Positions 35,498 to 44,769 of a stretch of 64,000 nucleotides of DNA are shown here, piece after piece; position 1 is the stretch's first letter; every line of letters begins with the position of its first letter. This DNA is from Alteromonas mediterranea DE (GTDB lineage Bacteria > Pseudomonadota > Gammaproteobacteria > Enterobacterales > Alteromonadaceae). Location of the stretch: NCBI RefSeq assembly GCF_000020585.3, contig NC_011138.3, positions 1,457,193 to 1,521,192 on the forward strand, written 5' to 3'. Position numbers and translations under genes: made by a program. The notes under the pieces are model-generated. The model was not told where the DNA came from. It worked only from the letters and a program-made list of their open reading frames with translations, and ran no database searches.

Positions 35498-36544
35498 ATG
35501 ATGCAAGTAACTAACGAGATTCGCAGTGTGTATGAAAAGATAAAGAAACCCGCAAGGCGCTTACTTCAGAAAAGACGTATTGGTTTTTTGCGCTTTTGGC
35601 TGAGCATCACGTTCGCCCAGCGTTGCTATTTTTTGGCAACCAGCATGCTTGTGTTACAACTATTTTTGACTATCGAAAGTAGCCTGTTTGAAGCGATTAT
35701 GTTTGGTTTTGCCCTTGCAGGCATTATCAGCGAAGTCTGGCCAAAGTTTATGACGCTATGGAACAGTTTACCCGGTAAAGCGGTGATCTTGTTCATCTAT
35801 GCAATTATCGCGAACTTTGCGCTTGCCTCTGCTAGCGGCTTAGTAAATAGTATCACCGGTGTTTCTGCAAGCGCCTTACCCTATAGCCACAATTTCGCGC
35901 TTATACTCATGGTGCCCAGTTGGTTCTTTGTTACCACGTTGATGGCGCTCGTTGGCGGGATGCTGTTAATTTTTGCTTACTTGTTTTTCTTATTGCTGCT
36001 AAAGCCCTTCGGCGTGCAGCGGCTGTGGCATCAACAGGACTACCGATATGTATTATCCACCGCCGTAGCGCGCTTTGTATGGACACTGGGCGTGTCGCTG
36101 CAACTTGGCGTATTGGCAGGGCAGGTGGGGCTACTTTCTGAATTTAGCAGTGACAGCGCCAACGCGTTAATAACTATAGAAGAAGCCGAAACAGTTAACC
36201 TTAATGAAGGCGAAGCACAACAACCTAATAAGGAAACGGAAGAGGTTTCTGAGTTAGAAAAAGATTTAACAACGATTTTAACCAACGCAAAGCAAAAAAG
36301 TATCAGCTACAAAGCCACACAACGCCAGGCGTTAGCCAGCTTTATCTATGAGTATGAAGCAGACTCACGTTCACGTTGCACGCACCCTGCGGGGACGCGT
36401 GTGATTGAGTTAAATGACTATGAAATTTTGCAAATTGAAAAAACATCAGATAACGATGAGGGCTTTGTTTACTCGGTTGAGCCGTGCCGCTCCGCTGCGT
36501 TTGGTTTAAGCAATACGTCTTCCGTAGTTCCAAATGGATATTGA
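35498..36544 (+). CDS. membrane protein of unknown function
   Basis: No family recognised. From ATG 35498 it is 348 aa with four to five helices (about 40-58, 62-80, 95-115, 130-170, 190-215), then a Glu/Asn-rich segment and a soluble C-terminal domain of about 120 residues with two Cys (RSRCTHPAGTR and SVEPCRSAAFG). The frame is open to TTG 35432, but neither start has a strong ribosome site. It is divergent from pqiA and followed by an SDR fragment on the other strand. Confidence 0.75.
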   Translation: MMQVTNEIRSVYEKIKKPARRLLQKRRIGFLRFWLSITFAQRCYFLATSMLVLQLFLTIESSLFEAIMFGFALAGIISEVWPKFMTLWNSLPGKAVILFIYAIIANFALASASGLVNSITGVSASALPYSHNFALILMVPSWFFVTTLMALVGGMLLIFAYLFFLLLLKPFGVQRLWHQQDYRYVLSTAVARFVWTLGVSLQLGVLAGQVGLLSEFSSDSANALITIEEAETVNLNEGEAQQPNKETEEVSELEKDLTTILTNAKQKSISYKATQRQALASFIYEYEADSRSRCTHPAGTRVIELNDYEILQIEKTSDNDEGFVYSVEPCRSAAFGLSNTSSVVPNGY

Positions 36545-36594
36545 TAATTTAAGGTGCACCACCCAATACGCTTTTATGCCTGCCGCCGTTGTAT

Positions 36595-37020
36595 TTAAAG
36601 CTGCCATGAAAATTCTTTTGCTTCTTCTGACACGGCCCAAAGCTTTGTCAGTACTTTTTTGTCTACGGCGAAATCCTCTAATCTGCATTCTCCTACTGGG
36701 CCGCCGAAGTTCATCAGTCCTGTTGGTCCATAGTAGGCAAGCTGCTTAAGGTTTTCTCCCGTCGCACAAATGACTTCGGGGTATGCGCCTTGTTCAGCAG
36801 ACTGGGCTAAGCCAATTTTCACCATAAAGGTCCACGATATACGGGTTAAGAAGCTAGCACTTTCTCGTTTAAGGGTGGTGTTAGACGCTCCGGGGTAACA
36901 CACAAACACCTTTACTTGCTTGTTATGTGCTTTTACTTTGTCTTGAAGCTCGTATGCAAACATCATCTTTGCTAACTTACTTTGGTTATATACCGTATGA
37001 GTTTCTGAATTAAAGCACAT
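36595..37020 (-). pseudogene. C-terminal fragment of a short-chain dehydrogenase
   Basis: The 141 residues begin near the catalytic YNQSKLAK (YxxxK) and continue to a full SDR C terminus (CYPGASNTTL, DKKVLTKLWAVSEE). The nucleotide-binding half (TGxxxGIG, NNAG) is missing; 16 nt upstream is the asnS terminator, leaving no room for it. It is an N-terminally truncated remnant, related to but not the missing half of the decayed SDR at 10.9 kb, which has its own C-terminal tail. Confidence 0.75.
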
Positions 37021-37035
37021 AAGCGATAGAGAAAT

Positions 37036-37070
37036 AAAAAAGCTCGCGACAGTAGACTGTAGCGAGCTTT
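37036..37070 (-). terminator. asnS terminator
   Basis: Stem AAAGCTCGC / GCGAGCTTT with an inner ACAGT/ACTGT stem, read on the minus strand into TTTTT, 26 nt past the asnS stop. Confidence 0.85.
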
Positions 37071-37095
37071 CATTTCATTAGTACAGCAACACTGC

Positions 37096-38493
37096 TTAGA
37101 AGCTAGCGTTACCTGGTGTACGTGGGAATGGGATCACGTCACGTACGTTTTGCATGCCGGTTACGTATGCAACAAGACGTTCGAAACCTAGACCGAAACC
37201 TGAGTGAGGCACAGTGCCGTAGCGGCGTAGGTCGCGATACCATGCGTAGTCTTCTTTCGATAGTCCCATTTCATCAAGACGAGCGTCGAATACATCTAAA
37301 CGTTCTTCACGCTGTGAACCACCGATAATTTCGCCGATACCTGGCGCTAGCACGTCCATTGCTGCAACGGTTTTGCCGTCGTCGTTAATGCGCATGTAGA
37401 AGGCTTTAATATCTTTTGGATAGTTCTGCATGATGATTGGTGCGCCAACATGCTCTTCGGCAAGGTAACGCTCATGTTCAGAAGATAAATCAATACCCCA
37501 TTCAACAGGGAACTCGAACTTTTTGCCGCAATTTTGAAGAATTTCAATAGCGTCAGTGTAATCCATGCGAACAAAGTCAGAGCTAACGAGCTTTTCTAAA
37601 CGTTCAACCGCATCTTTCTTGATGCGCTGGGCGAAGAATGCCATATCATCAGGTAACTCTTCTAGCACCGCTTTACACACATACTTCAACATGTCTTCAG
37701 CAAGCTGCGCTACGTCTTTAAGTTCAGCAAAAGCCACTTCAGGTTCGATCATCCAGAATTCTGCAAGGTGGCGAGACGTATTTGAGTTTTCAGCGCGAAA
37801 CGTTGGCCCAAAGGTATAAACCTTAGACATAGCCGTACAGTATGTTTCAACATTAAGCTGACCCGATACCGTTAGGTAGGTTTCTTTACCGAAGAAATCT
37901 TCTGAGTAATCAACGTTGCCTTTGTCGTCTAGCGGAAGGTTCATCATATCAAGTGTTGATACGCGGAACATTTCACCTGCGCCTTCTGTATCGCTAGCCG
38001 TTAAAATTGGGGTAGAGATCCAGTAGTAGCCTTTTTCATGGAAAAAGCGGTGAATGGCCTGTGATAAACAGTTACGCACTCGTGTAACCGCACCGATAAC
38101 ATTAGTGCGAGGGCGCAAATGTGCGTATTCACGTAGATATTCTATGCTGTGGCGCTTTGCCGCCATTGGGTAGGTATCAGGATTTTCAACCAAACCTACA
38201 ATTTCTACCTCGGTAGCATCAATTTCTAGTGCTTGCCCTTGGCCTTGCGATTCTTTTACTGTACCGGTTACCGATAATGAACAACCTGCAGTAAGGCGCT
38301 GGATATCGGCATAATTTGACAGAGAATTTAGTGCAATAACTTGTACAGGATCGAAGCAACTACCATCGTGTAGTGCAATAAATGATAACCCCGCTTTAGA
38401 GTCGCGGCGTGTTCTTACCCAACCCTTTACGGTTACCGATTCGCCTACGGCGTACTTACCTTTAAGTACGTCAACTACGGGCGCATGCGTCAT
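37096..38493 (-). CDS. asnS: asparaginyl-tRNA synthetase AsnS
   Basis: Charges tRNA-Asn with asparagine. The 465-aa protein (E. coli 466 aa) starts with an OB-fold anticodon-binding domain ([27 protein letters not shown]) and has the class II core: [26 protein letters not shown] (motif 2) and [27 protein letters not shown] (motif 3). The terminator lies just past the stop. The adjacent asn gene context offers no operon. Confidence 0.98.
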   Translation of the reverse strand: MTHAPVVDVLKGKYAVGESVTVKGWVRTRRDSKAGLSFIALHDGSCFDPVQVIALNSLSNYADIQRLTAGCSLSVTGTVKESQGQGQALEIDATEVEIVGLVENPDTYPMAAKRHSIEYLREYAHLRPRTNVIGAVTRVRNCLSQAIHRFFHEKGYYWISTPILTASDTEGAGEMFRVSTLDMMNLPLDDKGNVDYSEDFFGKETYLTVSGQLNVETYCTAMSKVYTFGPTFRAENSNTSRHLAEFWMIEPEVAFAELKDVAQLAEDMLKYVCKAVLEELPDDMAFFAQRIKKDAVERLEKLVSSDFVRMDYTDAIEILQNCGKKFEFPVEWGIDLSSEHERYLAEEHVGAPIIMQNYPKDIKAFYMRINDDGKTVAAMDVLAPGIGEIIGGSQREERLDVFDARLDEMGLSKEDYAWYRDLRRYGTVPHSGFGLGFERLVAYVTGMQNVRDVIPFPRTPGNASF

Positions 38494-38827
38494 GTTAATT
38501 TCTCCGTCTTACTGATCTTATGTTGTCGCTCGTTTAACATCGAGTTCAACCACACAGTGCATTAAACTATGATTGAAAATGTGCACTTGAATTTGCTTTA
38601 TGGTCAATGTTTTGGATTGTTATGCCGATAAGTATTTACAATCGGTAAGCCGCTTGTTGAAGTTTATAAAAAACGCTTCAAGCGAATTACATGTCGCCAG
38701 CTATGTGAATGAAAGGATTTACCGATCGCTACCTGCTATGGCGATGTAATAATAAACAATAAAATACAATCCAATAGCACGCTAGTATACCCAACCTTAT
38801 GCGGGATGCCAGAGAACAGAGTGACAA
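38494..38827. other. intergenic region between asnS and a membrane protein gene
   Basis: A 334-nt gap between divergent genes. It should hold the asnS promoter, and a possible start region for the plus-strand gene near 38790. I see short palindromes (for example CGCTTCAAGCG) but no confident site. Confidence 0.35.
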
Positions 38828-39316
38828 ATGGGAAATAAAAATGATTTGGGCACGTCAGTGGACAGCCAGCAGCAAACTCAGAGCACTGCGCAACGCGCTT
38901 CGCCTTCCTCTGACAGTAGCAATACCGAGAGGCGCGCTATGACTTACGAGCAACTAGCAGAGCGTCGTTCAACGCCGCGTTCTAAAACGCCTTTCTACAA
39001 GGTCATGCTGGGCCTTAATATCTTTGGTTGGGTTGGCATGGTTGTGGTGCTAATACTGTTTCATTACGCGAGGCCAGACTTTATTAGTGGCGTTCAGCAG
39101 TACTGGGGAATTGAGGGGGATGCATCTTGGTCTCAAAGCCATTTGTCGGCCATGACCATTATGTTGCAGGTATGCTTAATAGTTAGCTTAATCAGTATTG
39201 TCATGCGCGCAAGAAGAAACCGCCGACGCACTGATAGCTTTGGCGCTAATCTCATTATCTTGTTTGCCATTGCCGCGATAAGTTTAATTACTTTGGCCAC
39301 AACATTAGGGCTATAG
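38828..39316 (+). CDS. small membrane protein of unknown function
   Basis: A 162-aa protein with a hydrophilic Ser/Gln/Thr-rich N terminus (1-55) and three membrane helices (about 60-80, 108-124, 140-158) with a basic loop RARRNRRRTDS before the last. No family recognised. ATG 38828 has no strong ribosome site. Confidence 0.75.
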   Translation: MGNKNDLGTSVDSQQQTQSTAQRASPSSDSSNTERRAMTYEQLAERRSTPRSKTPFYKVMLGLNIFGWVGMVVVLILFHYARPDFISGVQQYWGIEGDASWSQSHLSAMTIMLQVCLIVSLISIVMRARRNRRRTDSFGANLIILFAIAAISLITLATTLGL

Positions 39317-39359
39317 CTTCAAACTGTGTAAAGCATGCGTGGTGTGTGAGTTTGATAAT

Positions 39360-39387
39360 CGAGGCTTGGCGGGTAAGGCAAGCCTCG
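39360..39387 (+). terminator. hairpin after the 162-aa gene
   Basis: CGAGGCTTG / CAAGCCTCG, 9 bp with a 10-nt loop. The following T run is weak, so it is a possible terminator between two convergent genes. Confidence 0.45.
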
Positions 39388-39441
39388 ACAGGCATTTCTT
39401 AAATACTGGGCTAACACGTGTCTTTGATAAAACGAATACGC

Positions 39442-40409
39442 CTAAATGAACGCGGCCTGCACTAGCCAGTAGGTATAGGCAACATAAGCGAGCACAAATG
39501 CGCCCCCTTCAAAGCGATTCAAGCGGCCTTGACGTTTAATTCCGATACAGAAAATAAACAGCGCCACCGTTGATGCAAACATCACCATAGCGTCGCGATA
39601 AAGAAATTCCGCGCCCACTGTCATAGGCTGAATAGTACCTGCAATACCTACAACGGTAAGAGTATTAAACATATTAGAGCCAATAACATTACCGATGGCT
39701 AAATCGTGTTCGCCTTTTTTAACTGCCATGAGGGAAGACGCTAGTTCTGGTAGCGAGGTACCGATAGCAATAACGGTAAGCCCGATAATGGTGTCACTTA
39801 CGCCGAAAAAGGTGGCGACTTCAACTGCACCCCATACCAGCATACGAGAACTGGCCACAAGCAAAAGTAAGCCTGCTATTAACCACATTACGTGTGTCTT
39901 GACCGTACCTTCATTGCTGTTAATTTCTTCATCGTACTCGTCGGCGAGCGCATCTTTACCACCCTTCATGCCGTGGTAAATGCTCCACGACAGCAACAAA
40001 ACGAACAGGCCTAAAAGAGAAAATGCATCATCTTTAGAAACCTGTAAATCCCACACTTGCCATACGGCGAAAAACGTAATGCCTAACAATACGGGCAGTT
40101 CTTTTTTAATAATCTCTGATTTCACCGCAATAGGACTTATAACGGCAGTTAAGCCGAGTATTAGGAGAATATTGGCAATATTCGAACCATAGGCATTACT
40201 AAGGCAATACGTGAATTACCTTGAATGGCAGCAAAAATTGAAACAATGATTTCAGGGGCAGACGTACCAAAACCAATAATGAGCATACCGATTAAAAGGG
40301 GAGAAACGCCGAAATGGTTAGCAACAGATGCGGCACCACCTACAAATTTTCCTGCACTCCAAAGTAGAACCGGTAATCCGATCAAAATAGCCAGGCTGGC
40401 TAATAACAT
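39442..40409 (-). pseudogene. calcium/sodium antiporter (YrbG/CaxA family), one-base frameshift
   Basis: Two adjacent frames give one gene. The first (40409 to 40161, 82 aa) carries the alpha-1 repeat GFGTSAPEIIVS, then slips at GNSRIALVMPMV. The second continues with NAYGSNIANILLILGLTAVISP and has the alpha-2 repeat AIGTSLPELASSLMA plus GSNMFN. Adding one G in the run at about 40199 (GGTAAT for GTAAT) joins them into 322 aa, the YrbG length (325 aa). All Glu and Ser/Asn ion-coordination motifs are then present. It may be a sequencing slip rather than loss of function. Confidence 0.85.
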
Positions 40410-40660
40410 ACGTACTCCTCAAACCATTTGTGTCTTCTTGCCTACCTTTATGTATAGGCAAAATTAATAAACAAAAGCCTTATCAATAGATTTAATTGTA
40501 CATCAATTTTTGTTGTCTTAACGACGAAAAAAAGCCGTGCTGAATATGCTATGCAAAACAGAAGTTAAGCGTAAACTCAGCGCCACGTAAACGGTGTATG
40601 TTAATTGAACAAACACACATCTAATTGTAACTAACCCCACTCTATTTAGAAGCGATATAA

Positions 40661-42148
40661 ATGCACAATACATTGATTGTTACCGATGATGTTACGTCTT
40701 TTGGTAACACCGCTTTAACCGTGCTGACTTTCCAAGATTACCTTGCTGAGTTTCCAAAGCTAAACGAACCGAAAATCCGTGTCATCAATATTTGCGACAC
40801 CACTCGCTATCTAAGCGAGGGCTACTACTGCTCACTTTTAGCACAGGCACGTAATCACTCTGTGCTGCCGTCGGTAAATACCATTAACGATTTGCGCATG
40901 GCCGAAGAGAACAGCATTGATAGGATCGTTTTTTCACTGTCGGTGCAGCAAGATGCGGCTGAAATTAGCCACGACCCCTTATTTGTACTATTTGGTGAAG
41001 TGGAGGATCAGCGTTTTAAACGTTTATCTCGTCAAGCGTTTGAAAAGTATCCGTACCCAGCTTTGGTTTTAACTCCGACGGTTACTGATATCAAAGTATC
41101 GCCTAAAGCGACGGGTAAAGTGCAAATTGAAGGTTTTGCAAGCGTCCAAGCTAAAGCGTTTAAAGACTTAAGCATAACGCAACAGACCCGCTTCATTACA
41201 CAATTAAAAGCGCACACCCAAATTCAGTGGAGAACGGGTAAAACAAGTAAACGAACCCGTTGGGACATGGCCATTCTTGTCAACCCTGAAGAAACCACAC
41301 CTCCTAGTGATGAACGTGCCATAAAAAACTTCGTAAAAGCCGCTGAAAAAGCAGGGTTTCGCGCTGATGTGGTAAGTCGGTTATCGCAAGAAGAGTTAGG
41401 CCACTACGATGCACTTTTTATCCGCGAAACGACAGCGATTGATCATCACACATATCGTCTAGCGCGGGCCGCTGAACGCGAAGGCATTGTAGTAATGGAT
41501 GACACGCAATCTATTTTGCGCTGCTGTAACAAAGTATATTTACAAGATGCCTTTGCGTACCAAAAGGTACCGGCACCAAAAGCAACCTTTGTAGCAAGCG
41601 CCAACGATGACGTATGTGACGAGCTCATTGCTGACTTTGGTTTGCCTTTGGTATTAAAGCTACCGGAAAGCTCGTTTTCACGAGGCGTTCATAAGGCAGA
41701 AACTAAAGACGCGTTAAAAACACGGCTTAAGCAAATGTTGGCTGGGTCTGCATTGGTTTTGGTTCAGGAATACATTTTTACAGAGTTTGATTGGCGAATA
41801 GGCGTGTTGGGTGGAAAGCCTATTTATGCCTGCCAGTATTTTATGGTACGCAATCATTGGCAAATTTATAACCACCACGGGGATAGATTTTCTTCTGGCG
41901 GTTTTACCACTATGCCTACTTTCGAAGTGCCTAAACCTGTATTGCAAGCCGCGATAAAAGCAGCGAAAGCAGTAGGTGACGGCTTGTATGGCGTAGACAT
42001 AAAACAGGTAGGTAATGCCGTTTACGTTATTGAAGTGAATGATAACCCCAGCATTGACGCAGGCGTTGAAGATAAATATTTAGGCAAAGCGCTGTATGAA
42101 CTTATTATGCAGGAATTTGCAAAAAGGTTGGAGCAAAGAGGGCGATGA
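40661..42148 (+). CDS. RimK-like ATP-grasp ligase with N-terminal RLAN domain
   Basis: A 495-aa predicted amidoligase that would join an amino acid to a carboxylate using ATP. Residues 1-200 are the RimK-like ATP-grasp N-terminal domain (LIVTDDVTSFGN, RYLSEGYYCSLLAQARNHSVLPS), and about 205-490 the ligase core: preATP-grasp region, the ATP-binding LPLVLKLPESSFSRGVHKA, LVLVQEYIFTEFDWRIGVLGG and the metal-binding VIEVNDNPSIDAGVE. Its stop overlaps the start of the next gene in ATGA, so the two act together. The family has been predicted to work with a GNAT-peptidase partner, but neither substrate nor product is known to me. Confidence 0.9.
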   Translation: MHNTLIVTDDVTSFGNTALTVLTFQDYLAEFPKLNEPKIRVINICDTTRYLSEGYYCSLLAQARNHSVLPSVNTINDLRMAEENSIDRIVFSLSVQQDAAEISHDPLFVLFGEVEDQRFKRLSRQAFEKYPYPALVLTPTVTDIKVSPKATGKVQIEGFASVQAKAFKDLSITQQTRFITQLKAHTQIQWRTGKTSKRTRWDMAILVNPEETTPPSDERAIKNFVKAAEKAGFRADVVSRLSQEELGHYDALFIRETTAIDHHTYRLARAAEREGIVVMDDTQSILRCCNKVYLQDAFAYQKVPAPKATFVASANDDVCDELIADFGLPLVLKLPESSFSRGVHKAETKDALKTRLKQMLAGSALVLVQEYIFTEFDWRIGVLGGKPIYACQYFMVRNHWQIYNHHGDRFSSGGFTTMPTFEVPKPVLQAAIKAAKAVGDGLYGVDIKQVGNAVYVIEVNDNPSIDAGVEDKYLGKALYELIMQEFAKRLEQRGR

Positions 42149-43434
42149 GTACACCGGCTGAGCGGGTGAATGAGACGAAAAAGGACAATGCGTTTAGTCG
42201 TGAGGGTGGGATGTTGGTAACACAATCAGTTCATGAGCTTATAGCGGGGCACGAAAATACAAACTTGCTTGATTTGCAGGCCGACATAACGCTGCGAATA
42301 GCCACGGTACAGGATATCGACTGCTTACAATATATTGAGAAAACGTGCTTCACGACCGATAGGTTAAGCAAAAGTCGCTTTAAATTTTATATTAATGCAC
42401 CGCATGCTGAGCTTATCGTGGCGCAGCGGTCAACTGAAGAAAAGGCCAATAATAAGCGAAACGAAGGTGAACGGGGAAGCAGTTTGCCTATTTCCAGCAT
42501 CTTAGGGTACGGGTTATTGCTGCTACGCAGAGGAACACAGCTTACGCGTTTGTACTCTATAGCAGTGCTTCCACAAGCAAGAGGATTGGGCATTGCTGAA
42601 AAGTTAATAAATGGCTTGGGGGAGCGGGCGCTACAGCGGGGAAAGCGATTTATGCGTCTGGAAGTGGCAGTGAGTAATACTGGCGCTATTGCTCTTTATA
42701 ACAAATTAGGGTTTAGCCAGTTCGGCATGTATACCGATTACTACCAAGATCACAGCGATGCGATACGTATGCAAAAACTATTGGCGTCGAGTAAATCAAC
42801 ACAAACGGATATTTACCCTTGGTATCAGCAAACCACTGATTTTACTTGCGGCCCGTCGGCGCTAATGATGGCAATGTGTGCGTTAGATAATCGCTTCAAC
42901 ATGACGCAGGAGAAAGAACTGTCGCTGTGGCGCACTGCGACTACCATTTTTATGATGGCAGGTCATGGCGGTTGCCACCCCATTGGTTTGGCGTTAGCCG
43001 CTGTTAGCGAGGGGTTCACTGCTCAAGTAATCATTAATCAAAATATACCGTTATTCGTTGACGGTGTTCGCGATACAAATAAAAAAGCCATTGTCGAAAA
43101 AGTGGAGTCTCAATTCCTAACGCAAGCGCAGGAAAAGGGTATCCCTGTTGAGATATCAGACTGGCATACAAATATTGTTGACCAAGCACTGCAAGCTGGC
43201 GGCGCAGTGTTGTGTTTAATCAGTACCTATGCATTTGATAAAAAGAAGGTCCCTCACTGGGTCGCGATCACGAGTTGTGATGGGCACTGCTATTATCTGC
43301 ACGACCCTGATACAAGTGAGGGCCAGCCAATTGAGTATCAGCACATTCCGGTTGCTCGCGAAGATTTTCTAAGGCTTTCCAGCTATGGCACGCGTAAAGT
43401 AAGAACATTAGTACTCCTTAATAATAAAAAATAA
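42145..43434 (+). CDS. GNAT acetyltransferase fused to a C39-like peptidase
   Basis: A 429-aa fusion. Residues about 48-208 are a GNAT domain with the acetyl-CoA loop QARGLGIAEKL (144-154); an insertion of low complexity lies at 95-113. Residues 222-425 are a papain-like C39 domain: the catalytic Cys235 in TDFTCGPSALMM, His371 in VPHWVAITS and Asp387 in YLHDPD, with Gln in QQTTDF. All catalytic residues are present, so the peptidase is likely active. Expressed in tandem with the ATP-grasp ligase (4-nt overlap). The pair suggests synthesis and trimming of an acetylated peptide or modified protein end; the target is unknown. Confidence 0.9.
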   Translation: MSTPAERVNETKKDNAFSREGGMLVTQSVHELIAGHENTNLLDLQADITLRIATVQDIDCLQYIEKTCFTTDRLSKSRFKFYINAPHAELIVAQRSTEEKANNKRNEGERGSSLPISSILGYGLLLLRRGTQLTRLYSIAVLPQARGLGIAEKLINGLGERALQRGKRFMRLEVAVSNTGAIALYNKLGFSQFGMYTDYYQDHSDAIRMQKLLASSKSTQTDIYPWYQQTTDFTCGPSALMMAMCALDNRFNMTQEKELSLWRTATTIFMMAGHGGCHPIGLALAAVSEGFTAQVIINQNIPLFVDGVRDTNKKAIVEKVESQFLTQAQEKGIPVEISDWHTNIVDQALQAGGAVLCLISTYAFDKKKVPHWVAITSCDGHCYYLHDPDTSEGQPIEYQHIPVAREDFLRLSSYGTRKVRTLVLLNNKK

Positions 43435-43477
43435 TTTGTTTCCAGTAAGGCTGCTAGGTGGTTGTCACTAGCTAGCC

Positions 43478-43759
43478 TTAGTGTTGAATTTGTGTGACAT
43501 TGACTTTTTTGTTAAGCGTCTTTAGCTTAGTGACCAGCTGCGACAATTCTTTTACAGAGCCTGAATAATCAATGCGCTTATTCATTTCCTTTCCTTTAAT
43601 TGCGCTTTGATACAGTGCCTCGCTTTCAAAACAGGCTGTCTGTGCGTTTAGTTCATTCCATTCAGCTTTAAGATCACTCGGTATACAGTGGCGTTTTGCG
43701 GTAATTTTGTCTTTTATTTGCAACACTTTCCCGATTAATAATTGAGCATCTGTTGGCAT
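43478..43759 (-). CDS. small protein of unknown function (93 aa)
   Basis: No family recognised. The 93 aa are basic, helical, with two Cys, no membrane helix or signal peptide. A ribosome site AGGAG lies just before ATG 43759 (CTCCT on plus at 43769), and a single ATG start fits, so I take it as a real gene. It faces the peptidase fusion gene. Confidence 0.65.
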   Translation of the reverse strand: MPTDAQLLIGKVLQIKDKITAKRHCIPSDLKAEWNELNAQTACFESEALYQSAIKGKEMNKRIDYSGSVKELSQLVTKLKTLNKKVNVTQIQH

Positions 43760-44129
43760 GATAACTTCTCCTAAATAACAGTTTTTCTGTAAGTGTCTGT
43801 TATAGTTTAAGTAATTAGCAATTCGCTATATAAGAAATTAAACTTAACCACTTACATATCTTTCTCTTGTGTTTAGTATTGCAGCAACAGTGCCAACTCT
43901 TAGGTATTTCGCTTATTCGTAGGGTATAAGAAGTTAGCTGTGACGTTGAAATTGGACGTTAAAAAAGAGGGAAGGCCGCAAGCGCAGAGTTGTAGCAACG
44001 CTCACTCATTGGCTTATATAAAGTAAAGGTGCGATATCAAGCCAGTAGGTAAAAAAGTGATACTAGAACGCAGGTTTTTAAGCGCTTGGGGGGAGATAGT
44101 TAAACGTATCTAGAGTAAGTGTTATAGGC
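43760..44129. other. intergenic region
   Basis: A 370-nt stretch between two minus-strand genes. The part next to 43759 should hold the promoter of the 93-aa gene. I see no terminator, RNA gene or convincing ORF. Confidence 0.35.
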
Positions 44130-44651
44130 TTATTTATAGGCGTAACGTTTTGGCTTGTTTTTAACTTTCTTAACTTGGCAATAGCAAAAGTGCGGTGTCC
44201 AAATCAATAAATTTAAGAAAATAGCAGTGACCAAGCTAAACACAATAGATGAAGGGGTTAACGGTACCGAGGGTCTAAAGTTATCTAAAACGCGGTTAAG
44301 AGTGCCATACTGAGAAGGCGAGGCCATAAACACAAGCTGTTCAAAGTAGTGACCGTGCTCTAACTTTCTCATGCCCTGTTCAAGGGTGGTGATTTGCGCA
44401 AAGCGCGAGGCTTTCATTGAGGCGTTTTCACGCACTACGGGTTCGCTGTTTTTCTGAAGGCTATCAAGCATTGCTTCTACTGAAGAGAAGCCATGCTGCT
44501 TTGCAAGCTCAGAAGAGCTTGCAACTTCGTCTCTCAATGCGTCGTAATAACCGTTTAAGTACTGGCGGTAGTGGTCTGCTAATATGGGCACTTGCAGCGT
44601 AATAATAAATAAAACTGCAAAAACTACCTTATCAAGAACACGTACTACCAT
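44130..44651 (-). CDS. DUF2937 family membrane protein
   Basis: A 173-aa protein with an N-terminal helix (residues 9-25), a periplasmic helical middle (YLNGYYDALRDEVASSSELAKQHGF) and a second helix at about 135-155, ending in a basic tail. The pattern fits the DUF2937 family, whose role is unknown. Located after the biotin bioA gene (minus strand) but separated from it by 118 nt. Confidence 0.75.
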   Translation of the reverse strand: MVVRVLDKVVFAVLFIITLQVPILADHYRQYLNGYYDALRDEVASSSELAKQHGFSSVEAMLDSLQKNSEPVVRENASMKASRFAQITTLEQGMRKLEHGHYFEQLVFMASPSQYGTLNRVLDNFRPSVPLTPSSIVFSLVTAIFLNLLIWTPHFCYCQVKKVKNKPKRYAYK

Positions 44652-44769
44652 TAAAAACTCGCTATGTTATTTAAATTAACCCACTCGTTTCGCCTAATAT
44701 AAAAACAAGTGCTACTAGAGCCGCCTCTTAGCCACGATAAGCACGTGCCTAGCCTAGCAAACTGTTTCA

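Noticed and set aside
10868..37020. One SDR gene split in two by an inversion of 11.1-37.0 kb (N-terminal piece on plus at 10.9 kb, C-terminal piece on minus at 36.6-37.0 kb)
   Set aside because: The orientation would allow it, but the 10.9-kb remnant carries its own C-terminal tail (GEYFDNDHNTF and the ending EEMEAIISAH), different from that of the 37-kb fragment. Two separate genes were damaged.
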